Origin: Flavobacterium tructae
Lineage (GTDB): Bacteria; Bacteroidota; Bacteroidia; Flavobacteriales; Flavobacteriaceae
Length of the DNA: 64,000 bases
Direction of reading: 5' to 3'
NCBI RefSeq assembly: GCF_002217475.1
Contig: NZ_MUHH01000021.1
Location: 41,677 to 105,676, forward strand
Program-made: the position numbers and the translations under genes
Notes under the pieces: model-generated
Database searches by the model: none
What the model was told of the DNA's origin: nothing
The model's input: the letters and a program-made list of their open reading frames with translations, nothing else
In this document: positions 26,367 to 33,945 of the stretch, one piece after another
Layout of the letters: every line of letters begins with the position of its first letter
How positions within the stretch are numbered: position 1 is the first letter of the stretch

Positions 26367-27419
26367 TTATGGAGAGGCAATACTTGCAATCTTGTTTACC
26401 ACTTCGTTTATTCCGTTTAATTTGTCTGTGGGTATAAACATTCCGTTTGCCAGAAGAATTACGGTTACTTTTTTGTTGGTGAATTTCCTGAAAGCTGTGG
26501 ACACGCCTCCGGAAAAACCATAAGATACTTCTCCTTTAACTTTTATGAAGTCCAGTCCATAAGTAAAATCCCTTTTGACTTCGTAATCAAAGGGTTTTAA
26601 CAATTGAACTTTCGTTTGCTCTGAAATAAATTCGTTGCTGTCCAGTTTCCTATTCCATTCTACAAATGCATCAAGCGTTAAATTTAGGGCAGCAGCTCCG
26701 TATTCGTATTCCGGAAAGTTCCAGTTTCTTTTTAAAATCTGTCCACTATTTGCTGTATTGACATAGCCATAGGTTAAATTTTCAACGACTTTTAAATTAT
26801 TACCTTCAAAGACGGCTTCTTTTTGTGATAAAGGAAACTGAGTATCCAGGATATATTCACTTAACTTTTTTCGGGTTACTTTTTGAACTATGCGATTTAA
26901 AAGCCAAAAGTTGGTTTGGTTGTAATCGAATTGGTTTCCTGGGCTGAACTTTATGGTATCGCTATATACTTTTTGTTTCGCATCTTCTTCTTTACTGTCC
27001 GTGTACTCAACAATATCCGGCAATCCTGATGAATGTGTTAAGAGATTTTTAATTTTCACCTTCTTCCAACTATCGGGTAAATCTTCTACAAAATCTGAAA
27101 TAGTACTCTCCAACGACAGCTTGTTTTGTTCGATCAATTGATAAACGGCTACAACTGACATTACTTTTGTGGTCGAGAATAAGGGAAATAACGTTTTATC
27201 GGTTACCGGAACACTCATTTCAATATTTGCCAGTCCGTAATTTTTTTTGTGAATCAGTACTCCATTCTTTACTACGGCCACAGCCAAACCCGGAATATTG
27301 TACTGCTTCTTAATTTCTACTATATAGGCGTCAATTTTTTTATTGCTTTTGACTTGTGCCTCTATATTTATTGCCCAAAATGAACCTAGAATTATGGTCA
27401 ATAAAAATCTGTTTATCAT
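26367..27419 (-). CDS. Secreted serine hydrolase, class C beta-lactamase family
   Basis: About 350 residues from the ATG at 27419; the frame extends to 27470, but the internal start gives a proper signal peptide ending INIEAQ. The catalytic S-x-x-K is STTK (Ser82, Lys85). The second motif region reads FDYNQTNFWLL, where many relatives have Y-S-N. The late SGGVSTAF segment takes the place of the H/K-T-G strand. Family members are D,D-peptidases, esterases or peptide hydrolases; a true beta-lactamase role is not implied. It is exported to the periplasm and stands alone, with no obvious operon partner. Confidence 0.82.
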   Translation of the reverse strand: MINRFLLTIILGSFWAINIEAQVKSNKKIDAYIVEIKKQYNIPGLAVAVVKNGVLIHKKNYGLANIEMSVPVTDKTLFPLFSTTKVMSVVAVYQLIEQNKLSLESTISDFVEDLPDSWKKVKIKNLLTHSSGLPDIVEYTDSKEEDAKQKVYSDTIKFSPGNQFDYNQTNFWLLNRIVQKVTRKKLSEYILDTQFPLSQKEAVFEGNNLKVVENLTYGYVNTANSGQILKRNWNFPEYEYGAAALNLTLDAFVEWNRKLDSNEFISEQTKVQLLKPFDYEVKRDFTYGLDFIKVKGEVSYGFSGGVSTAFRKFTNKKVTVILLANGMFIPTDKLNGINEVVNKIASIASP

Positions 27420-27634
27420 AGCATCTAATTGTTTTTTAATTCGTTTTTGAACTATTTCCGGAGACCTCATCTCTGTTAATACGTAATACTTCCAACTAGT
27501 TGCAGTTTGCCAAAATATCGGTTTTCAGGATATTTAACTTTTTAATTTACCCCAATATATTTAATCGAAAAAAATCCTGTTTTTTTGATTACCTTATTTG
27601 ATCAAACTGCGTTTAGCGGATGTTTTTTTATGGT

Positions 27635-28768
27635 TTATTCTTTTTTAGGAATAGCTCTCCAACTGTAGCTTTTATGTACTATTCTCCAGTTTCCTTCGTA
27701 TTTAAGAATTAGAAAGTAATCTGTAAAAGTGCGCCAATTGGGTACTTTAATTTCTACTTTCGCAATTGCGGCATCTTTCTCCATATCAATCGCAAGAATG
27801 CGTCCGATTCGGTTTAATTTTTCCCCAGTTTTTATGTTAGCGATGTATTGTTTACCGGAACGTGTCCACAGCGTATCATTGGTTATTGTGTACAAATTAA
27901 AATTGGGATGGAAGGCTTTTCTCAGTCTTTCTGGCTGTCCTTCTGCCGTACCTTCAATATAATCTATCAGAACTTCGGTGATTTGATCAAAGTCACTTTT
28001 TACAGTATTATTTCCTGCCTCTTTATCGTTTTCCCTGATTAATCTGAGTACCTCATTGGCCACTTTGGTACCTGAAGTAGGATCCTGCCCCGTTACAAAC
28101 CTGCCATCTGTTACATAAAAAGCGTCTCTTCCTTTTTCTGAATAAACAAAGTTTCCTTTATTTGCTACAATTGCTTTATTCATCGAAAAGGGAAATGTTT
28201 TGTAATAGGCCATCTCTTTACTTTCAAATTCATCCGGAAAACCGGTGATTTTTCGTCCCACATAGAGTGAAACTCCGTTCTCGTCTTTCAAATAAGCAAT
28301 TCCTGCTGTTCCATGGCAAATCGTGGAAATTATTCCATTTTTTTTATAGATTGCTCCTGCTAATTTCTGAATGGTCTGGTTTTCGGCTACACCAAACATT
28401 GCGGCACCTCCGCCTGTATAGAATATTGCGGAATAATCATTAGCCGTAACTTCTTCAGGTTTTCTGGTCTGTTTCAATTTACTCATAAACCAACTGTCGT
28501 ATAAGTATGTTTTTTGGATACTGTCGGAAGCGTTAATGTATCCAATAGGAATTGCTCCTCCCTTCGGACTTATAAAATCAACCTTGTAGCCTGCCTTTGT
28601 AAATATGTCGTACGGAATTACTATTTCTTCAAAGTGATTGGATGTACTTATTTTCGTATTGCCATAAAAATCCTGATTTGAGGTGACAAATAGTATGTTT
28701 TTTTGCGCATGAATACTTTGAGGATACAGTCCCGTAAAAACTAGTGATAAAACGATTATTTTAAACAT
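27635..28768 (-). CDS. Secreted DJ-1/PfpI domain fused to NTF2-like (Lumazine_bd_2-type) domain
   Basis: About 377 residues from the ATG at 28768, which opens a signal peptide (MFKIIVLSLVFTGLYPQ, then SIHAQ). Residues 25-235 form a DJ-1/PfpI class I glutaminase-like fold: FYTGGGAAMFGVAE, then IISTICHGTAGIAYL with the nucleophile elbow Cys, as in Hsp31/PfpI-type enzymes. Residues 250-377 are an NTF2-like cone with AKVEIKVPNWRTFTDYFLIL. The next gene upstream encodes a single NTF2-like domain with matching phrases, so the fusion probably arose by joining a local paralogue. Possible role in aldehyde or stress chemistry; unproven. Confidence 0.78.
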   Translation of the reverse strand: MFKIIVLSLVFTGLYPQSIHAQKNILFVTSNQDFYGNTKISTSNHFEEIVIPYDIFTKAGYKVDFISPKGGAIPIGYINASDSIQKTYLYDSWFMSKLKQTRKPEEVTANDYSAIFYTGGGAAMFGVAENQTIQKLAGAIYKKNGIISTICHGTAGIAYLKDENGVSLYVGRKITGFPDEFESKEMAYYKTFPFSMNKAIVANKGNFVYSEKGRDAFYVTDGRFVTGQDPTSGTKVANEVLRLIRENDKEAGNNTVKSDFDQITEVLIDYIEGTAEGQPERLRKAFHPNFNLYTITNDTLWTRSGKQYIANIKTGEKLNRIGRILAIDMEKDAAIAKVEIKVPNWRTFTDYFLILKYEGNWRIVHKSYSWRAIPKKE

Positions 28769-28812
28769 TTTTCTGGAGATTATCGGTTTTAGTTTGAACA
28801 AAAAGTACTGGG

Positions 28813-29274
28813 TTATCCTTTTGGTTTTACTTCCGCTTCAACCGTTTTATGAGGAGTACGGGTTGAAATTTTATCTACAATAAACCAGCCCTGATCTGTT
28901 TTCAGAAGATGGAAATAGTCAACAAACAATAGCTTTGCAGTGCTGATCTCTACTTTGGCACTGGCAGCATTATTAGTAAAATCAATAGAAACGACACGAC
29001 CCGACCAATAATCCGGTTTAACATCACGTTTTTTGTATCCTACCAGATACTTCGATTTGGGAACGACTACGAATTCTTTTTCTCTGAAGCCTTTCAACTG
29101 CCAGGAACTGTGAAATGACTGACCTACTTTGACAGAGTCACTGGTGGCCTGACCATCCAGGTAGAGATTTAGTGTTTTTTGAATCAAACTCCAGTCATCA
29201 GTAGTATTTTGACTTTGGGCATTTGGTTTAAAAAACAACAGACTTAATCCGATAAACAAAAACACTTTTTTCAT
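28813..29274 (-). CDS. Secreted NTF2-like protein (Lumazine_bd_2 type)
   Basis: A 153-residue protein with a signal peptide (MKKVFLFIGLSLLFFKPNAQ). The single NTF2-like domain resembles the C-terminal half of the downstream fusion protein: both have a helix with Y-x-x-G-x-A, a FH motif, G-R-x-x-x-I-D, A-K-V-E-I, and D-Y-F-x-x-L-K followed by W-x-I-V. The two genes are 44 bp apart in the same direction. NTF2 folds are used as enzymes or small-ligand binders; which applies here is unknown. Confidence 0.65.
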   Translation of the reverse strand: MKKVFLFIGLSLLFFKPNAQSQNTTDDWSLIQKTLNLYLDGQATSDSVKVGQSFHSSWQLKGFREKEFVVVPKSKYLVGYKKRDVKPDYWSGRVVSIDFTNNAASAKVEISTAKLLFVDYFHLLKTDQGWFIVDKISTRTPHKTVEAEVKPKG

Positions 29275-29377
29275 TTTTAATTTTTTAGGTTATTAATAAT
29301 GAATGCAAATGTCCGGTATCGTCTTAGTTTACAGGGTATAGATTATAAAACTGAAGTCTCATTCTATAAATAAGAAC

Positions 29378-30409
29378 TCATTTGGAGTACCGTTTTTGAT
29401 ATTCGGTGGGGGTTAATCCGGTTTGTTTTTTAAAGGCGGTGAAAAACGTTGATTTAGAATTGAAACCGCTATCATAACCCAAACTTTCAATGGTATAGTT
29501 TTTTTCGGTTTCTAATAGCTCTTTTGCTTTCTCGATTCTGTATTCTTTAATGAGATTGGAGAAGGATTTGCCTACTACTTCATTTACATATTGTGATAAA
29601 ATATGTTTGGTTACTTTTAGTTCTTTTGCCGCTTCTTCCAAAGTGAAATTGGAATTTAAAAAAAGTTCTTTTTCTACTATAACAGAAAATTTTTGACTAA
29701 TCAGATCTAATGTCTCTTTATCAATGCTTTTGTTTTTGTATCTCTCTTTTTCCTGAAAGAAAGTAGTTTCCTGACTATTTCCGTAAATTAACAGTAAAAT
29801 GATCAGGTATAAAATAAAGGTAAACGATAATGCTCCGACGATATAAGAAGTGTAAGCAGCGAAAGTATAGGCTGCCCAAACCAGAGCTACTCCAAAATAG
29901 ATGCTAAGGAACCATACTTCTAACTTTTTTAAGCTCTCCTTCTCTTTGATTTTCTTCAGAATTGGCTGAATATATTTAAAAGAAAAACCGATATAAACCA
30001 ACCATTGAAGATATATGGCTTTTACAATCCACATACGCCAGATCTGAGGATGCTCTACATAAGAATAAAGACTTCCCAGAATTGCCATGATTACCAAATA
30101 AGGTATTGTATGTGCAATCCAGACTGATTTGGAATAGGGACTGTAAGATCGGAGATATAAAAATAGAAAAGGGCCAATAAGAATGCAGGCCGAAAGTCCG
30201 ATTTGAATAAAAGTATTCGATAAATGAGGATTAAAATAAAAGAAAACCGATTTTATAATTCTGATACTTAATACTAACAACAGCAAGGATAAATAATAGT
30301 TTGCAAAAATTTTCTTTTTGGCATTTACCGCAAAATATAAGGAAAGCAGGAAACCATTAAAAGCTCCTAAGGCACTAAAAAAGAATAACAATTCATGTGA
30401 TGATAACAT
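29378..30409 (-). CDS. AraC-family regulator with membrane-spanning sensor domain
   Basis: A 343-residue protein. The first 210 residues contain about seven hydrophobic helices. After a charged linker, the last 100 residues are a two-HTH AraC domain: FTLEEAAKELKVTKHILSQY (first HTH), then YDSGFNSKSTFFTAFKKQTG and LTPTEYQKRY, the family signature. Membrane-tethered AraC regulators of this kind are common in Bacteroidota and probably sense a periplasmic or membrane signal. It is encoded 103 bp upstream of the NTF2-like gene on the same strand, so it may control that pair. A link to the NRPS cluster, whose nearest gene is 400 bp further, is possible but unsupported. Confidence 0.85.
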   Translation of the reverse strand: MLSSHELLFFFSALGAFNGFLLSLYFAVNAKKKIFANYYLSLLLLVLSIRIIKSVFFYFNPHLSNTFIQIGLSACILIGPFLFLYLRSYSPYSKSVWIAHTIPYLVIMAILGSLYSYVEHPQIWRMWIVKAIYLQWLVYIGFSFKYIQPILKKIKEKESLKKLEVWFLSIYFGVALVWAAYTFAAYTSYIVGALSFTFILYLIILLLIYGNSQETTFFQEKERYKNKSIDKETLDLISQKFSVIVEKELFLNSNFTLEEAAKELKVTKHILSQYVNEVVGKSFSNLIKEYRIEKAKELLETEKNYTIESLGYDSGFNSKSTFFTAFKKQTGLTPTEYQKRYSK

Positions 30410-30711
30410 TCTTATCTGTTTTTTGGTACGGTTTATTGTTTTATAATCTCTGATTTCAATGAATCCCTTCAGGCTCTGTTATCAGCCGGATTTACAGAAG
30501 AAACAGACTCTATTTTCTCTGCCAAGATAAAGTTTTTTTGTGAAGAAAAAATGCAATCGCAGTAAAAACCGACAATTTAAAAGAGGCCCTATTTTTTGAA
30601 TATTACGTCTTTTAAATGGTATTGAAAACTCTTTTTTCTGTTCTAAACAATTACTGTTGCTGTAATCGCTTCCGAATAAAACAGATCACATCCAAAAATC
30701 GTTACCAGGCA
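30410..30711. other. Intergenic region between the AraC gene and the biosynthetic cluster
   Basis: About 300 bp with no credible ORF, tRNA or repeat. It should contain the AraC gene promoter (minus strand), but I see no clean TAnnTTTG element. It marks the downstream border of the NRPS-PKS cluster as visible here. Confidence 0.4.
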
Positions 30712-30747
30712 TAAAAAAACCTCCAGAATCATACGATTTTGGAGGTT
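30712..30747 (-). terminator. Terminator of the biosynthetic cluster
   Basis: Arms 30718-30730 and 30735-30747 form a 13-bp stem with one G-U pair and a 4-nt loop. On the minus strand the stem is followed by a run of T residues. It lies 60 bp beyond the stop of the carboxylase/reductase gene, the last cluster gene. Confidence 0.85.
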
Positions 30748-30806
30748 TTGATTTATTTTTGTTTTAGATGTTTGTTTTGGTATAAAAATAACTTTGTGCT
30801 GTTTTA

Positions 30807-32057
30807 TTACGAAGCAAGATTAATGACAATGTTTCCATATTCAACACTATTATCAAGCATTTTTTGATGTGCTAAAGGCAGTTCATCCCAGGTAAACACA
30901 TCAGATATTACGGGATGGAATTTTTTCTGTAAAATCAGTTGATTGGCATGATACAATTCAGACAGGGATGCAAAATGAGAGCCTTGTATTCTTTTTTGTC
31001 TCATCCAGACGAATGAGGCATCAAAAGACATATTAAATCCTGATGTAGCACCGCAGAAAACAACCATACCTCCGGATTTTACAACATAGGTACTTACGGG
31101 AAGGGTTTGTGAGCCAATGTGATCAATAACAATATCAGGATTCACTTTTTTGCCTAATATGTCCCAAATGGCGCTTCCAAATTTCCTGACTTCTTTTAAG
31201 TATTCTTTGTATTCTTCTTTATTACCAATGTCAGGTAAAGCTCCCCAACAATTGAACTTTTTCCGATTAATATAACCGACAGCTCCAAGCTCCAGACATT
31301 TTTCTCCGCGCTCATCACTTGACGTAACGGCAACCGCATTGGCTCCTGCCAATTTAATTAACTGAATGGCGGAAGCTCCCAAACCTCCACTTCCACCCCA
31401 TACCAATACATTGGTACCGGGCTTCAAATCGTTTGGAGCAAAACCGTAGAGCATTCTCCATACGGTGGCGTAAGTCAGCATATATCCTCCCGCTTCTGCC
31501 CAGGTTAAGTGTTTGGGTTTTTGAAGTAATTGTTGTGCACGAACTTTGGTATACTGTGCAAAGGAACCATAAGGGGTTTCGTATCCCCATATCTTCTGTG
31601 ATTCGCATAACATCGGATTACCTCCGTTACATTCCTGACATATACCACAGGTTTGTCCGCAGTGTACGATGACTTCATCTCCAACTTTAAATTTAAATTC
31701 CGGATTATTCTTTAGTCCTTCTCCAATTTCCCATACTATTCCGGATGCATCACTTCCTGCAATATGGAAATCCTTGCCGTGAAATGCAGTAGGCGAAGCC
31801 GGTTCCCCCAATCCAGCCCAAAGACCATTGTAATTTACTCCGGCAGCCATCACTTTAACGAGAACTTCATTAAATCCCAATTTAGGGGTTTTAATCACTT
31901 CCTGCTGAAACGCCTGATAAGGAGTTCCATGATTTTCCGGTCGAATGACATAGGCATGCATTAAAGCGGGAGTATGTCCTAATGGCGGACATTCATCCAT
32001 TTCATATAAATCTTTTAGAACTATTTCTCTTTCAAGTTCAAGTAATAATTTTTCCAT
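30807..32057 (-). CDS. ccr: Crotonyl-CoA carboxylase/reductase (CCR) homologue
   Basis: A 416-residue medium-chain dehydrogenase. It has the CCR features rather than those of a plain quinone reductase: IWGYETPYGSFAQYTKVRAQ, the long INRKKFNCWGALPDI insertion, KFGSAIWDILGKK, and FVWMRQKRIQGSHFASL near the end. The NADPH loop is VWGGSGGLGASA (about residues 219-230). The CO2-pocket residues known from the Kitasatospora enzyme (Asn81, Phe170, Glu171, His365) have counterparts in GVNYN (73-77), Tyr159-Glu160 and His361. CCRs turn 2-enoyl-CoA, CO2 and NADPH into alkylmalonyl-CoA, an extender for polyketide synthases. Within an NRPS-PKS cluster this points to a non-malonate extender. Four Cys at about 137-151 suggest a structural zinc loop. 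Confidence 0.85.
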   Translation of the reverse strand: MEKLLLELEREIVLKDLYEMDECPPLGHTPALMHAYVIRPENHGTPYQAFQQEVIKTPKLGFNEVLVKVMAAGVNYNGLWAGLGEPASPTAFHGKDFHIAGSDASGIVWEIGEGLKNNPEFKFKVGDEVIVHCGQTCGICQECNGGNPMLCESQKIWGYETPYGSFAQYTKVRAQQLLQKPKHLTWAEAGGYMLTYATVWRMLYGFAPNDLKPGTNVLVWGGSGGLGASAIQLIKLAGANAVAVTSSDERGEKCLELGAVGYINRKKFNCWGALPDIGNKEEYKEYLKEVRKFGSAIWDILGKKVNPDIVIDHIGSQTLPVSTYVVKSGGMVVFCGATSGFNMSFDASFVWMRQKRIQGSHFASLSELYHANQLILQKKFHPVISDVFTWDELPLAHQKMLDNSVEYGNIVINLAS

Positions 32058-32173
32058 AATTAGATTCGTTTTTTATTTTTAATTATTTTCTTGCTGTAGT
32101 AGTTGTGCAACCTTAAATTCCTTCTGCGACGACTACCTTCAATTCGCAGAAGGTCAATTCTATTTAAAGGCTG

Positions 32174-32875
32174 CTAAAACAGGATATGGGTTTGTCTGGA
32201 TTTTATTTGATCGTACTTTGTGGTAATCGAACAAAACTTGTTATCAATTTTAAAGCTTTTTGTATACCAGGTATCTTCACCGTAGGTTACATGACCTTTA
32301 TTGATTTCAATTTCCGTAAGCGGAATAGACATTCCTTTTCCGATTGCCTTGATTACTGATTCTTTTCTGGTCCAGAATTCATAAAACTTATCCAATCCAT
32401 CACGATTGATTTCTGCAAATTCCTGAGTGGAAAATACATTTTCGAATAAGGAATAATTGATTTCATTGATTTCTTCAATATCAACTCCTATTTCCTGTTT
32501 GCTAAAAACACATACAACTGTATTGCCGCTATGTGAAATATTAAAGTTAAAACTGCTGTCTAACATATAAGGTTTCCCATAAATGTCTTTAACAATTTTA
32601 TCGAATTCAAATGTGTTGTTTCCCATTATGTGAGATCCCATGCAAACCATTAGTTTTCCAAACAAACAGTTATATCTGTCATCCCATCTTCTGTATTTAA
32701 GTACTTCCTGTCTAAACTTTTGAGGTAAAAATTCCAGGTAGTATTTTAAAATACCCTGATCAAGATTACTATCACTTGAATACTGAAATAAGTAATATTC
32801 ATCTTCTTTTAAATCTATTTTAGGAATGGATTCAAAATCATTAAAGGCTAAGTAATGTGTCGAATTTTGCATCAT
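32174..32875 (-). CDS. 4'-phosphopantetheinyl transferase, Sfp type
   Basis: A 233-residue protein. It carries GVDIEEI (magnesium-binding Asp and Glu), then FYEFWTRKESVIKAIGKG, the W-x-x-K-E-S-x-x-K signature of Sfp-type enzymes. NISHSGN lies in the P2 region upstream. It attaches phosphopantetheine from CoA to the serine of carrier domains, here the PCPs and the ACP of the neighbouring megasynthases. Length is typical of the Sfp class. It is separated by 116 bp from the carboxylase/reductase gene on the same strand. The start may be at 32875 or one codon later. Confidence 0.92.
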   Translation of the reverse strand: MMQNSTHYLAFNDFESIPKIDLKEDEYYLFQYSSDSNLDQGILKYYLEFLPQKFRQEVLKYRRWDDRYNCLFGKLMVCMGSHIMGNNTFEFDKIVKDIYGKPYMLDSSFNFNISHSGNTVVCVFSKQEIGVDIEEINEINYSLFENVFSTQEFAEINRDGLDKFYEFWTRKESVIKAIGKGMSIPLTEIEINKGHVTYGEDTWYTKSFKIDNKFCSITTKYDQIKSRQTHILF

Positions 32876-33175
32876 ACTATTTAAGGTGTATAAAAATTTA
32901 CAATGAGGTTTCTCGCTGTATATTTTGCATTAGACTTTACCAATATTTTATATTTTTTTAGTTTCAATGATACATACGTATAATTGAAATACTGCTCTCA
33001 GTATTGATTACAATGCCATCAGTTGTTACTTGCAACAATGACACTATTTTAACTGTTTCATATCCTCATGGAATATCTACGGATCTGATAAATCAAACTA
33101 TTTTTAAATCTCTAAAAGGTTGTTTACAAATAATTTGTTCCATTTTAATTACCCTCTTCAAGGTCATATGCCGGT
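32876..33175. other. Intergenic gap inside the cluster
   Basis: 300 bp of AT-rich sequence with no credible gene on either strand and no strong hairpin. A promoter for the Sfp-type gene would be expected here, but I find no good TAnnTTTG match on the minus strand. The plus-strand frame at 33004-33192 shows no protein-like features. Confidence 0.4.
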
Positions 33176-33334
33176 TTAAGAAGCAGAACTGAATATTGCT
33201 GCTTTTAAAGGACAAACTGCTTTACTTTTTGCCGTAGTGTCAGCTACTGATGCGCCTTGTTTGATTAAACTCATCTTAAGTGCGCACATTACTCCATTTT
33301 TAGCACAGTTACATTTTGGCTTACTATCTTTCAT
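33176..33334 (-). CDS. Short cysteine-containing ORF (52 residues) within the cluster
   Basis: I take the ATG at 33334, giving 52 residues that begin MKDSKPKCNCAKNG; the frame is open to 33439 but the extra part is basic and shows nothing family-like. There are four cysteines (Cys8, Cys10, Cys17, Cys41), no signal peptide, and a Ser/Ala-rich end (AAIFSSAS). It sits between the small membrane-protein gene and the Sfp-type gene, on the cluster strand, with a hairpin upstream. I do not recognise it. It could be a small metal-binding protein, a peptide precursor, or a non-coding frame. Confidence 0.4.
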   Translation of the reverse strand: MKDSKPKCNCAKNGVMCALKMSLIKQGASVADTTAKSKAVCPLKAAIFSSAS

Positions 33335-33446
33335 CTTTTTGGTGTTTTTGGTTGTTAATAGTATTTTTTTAGAAAAGAGCTTGATTTTACGGTTTGGGTG
33401 AATTCTGCCAGCTTTCAAAACTCGTACTCCAATAGACAATAGACCG

Positions 33447-33469
33447 CCGTCTCTTTTAGAAAGAGACGG
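33447..33469 (-). terminator. Strong hairpin downstream of the small membrane-protein gene
   Basis: Perfect 9-bp arms (33447-33455 and 33461-33469) around a 5-nt loop. The T tract on the minus strand is weak, so it may attenuate or protect the transcript from the exporter/acylase side rather than end it fully. Positioned between 33574 and the short ORF at 33176-33334. Confidence 0.5.
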
Positions 33470-33573
33470 TCTGTACCTATCATAATTGTAATCCTAAATA
33501 AAACCGGTCTGGCATTGCGGTGCGCTTTGGCCACTATCCGTCTTCTATAAATTTTACAGGTTTTATTGAAATC

Positions 33574-33945
33574 CTACGCCTGACTGGCTCTAGTAAGTTT
33601 CCTTTCTAAAATCAACGTACCAATTTTAAAGCCAAAAAAGAAGAGAATTGCGGTGTTTAAAGCACTAAAAAGCGGAAAGACCACATAGATAAAAAGACTT
33701 GATAAGCCTAAATTCACAAGAAGATCTTTTACATACTCTACGCGCGATTCGTAGATAAGAAATACGGTAGTGGCTACCACAAGTCCAATTAAAAAGCACT
33801 TTAGAAAAACCCTTTTGTTTTCAATTTTAAAAGCTGCAATAAAACCTGTTACAATGGTAAGGATCAATATTACGGTATAGTTGTTTATTAAAAATTGTGC
33901 TAATAATACAACTATGTACGGCAAGTAATTCAATATATTTTTCAT
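33574..33945 (-). CDS. Small polytopic membrane protein
   Basis: A 123-residue protein with about four hydrophobic segments (near residues 7-20, 24-40, 50-65 and 85-110) and few charged residues apart from short loops. No family is recognised. Its ATG overlaps the acylase stop by one base (TAATG), so the two are translationally coupled. That suggests a role beside the acylase or exporter, such as membrane assembly or self-protection; this is inference. Confidence 0.6.
   Translation of the reverse strand: MKNILNYLPYIVVLLAQFLINNYTVILILTIVTGFIAAFKIENKRVFLKCFLIGLVVATTVFLIYESRVEYVKDLLVNLGLSSLFIYVVFPLFSALNTAILFFFGFKIGTLILERKLTRASQA

Noticed and set aside
30807..32057. Simple alcohol dehydrogenase or quinone reductase
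   Set aside because: The CCR-specific insertion and C-terminal WMRQKRIQGSHF segment, plus CO2-pocket residues, favour CCR.
33004..33192. Plus-strand 62-residue ORF inside the cluster
   Set aside because: Opposite to all cluster genes, with no motif or initiation context; the 300-bp gap is better left as non-coding.
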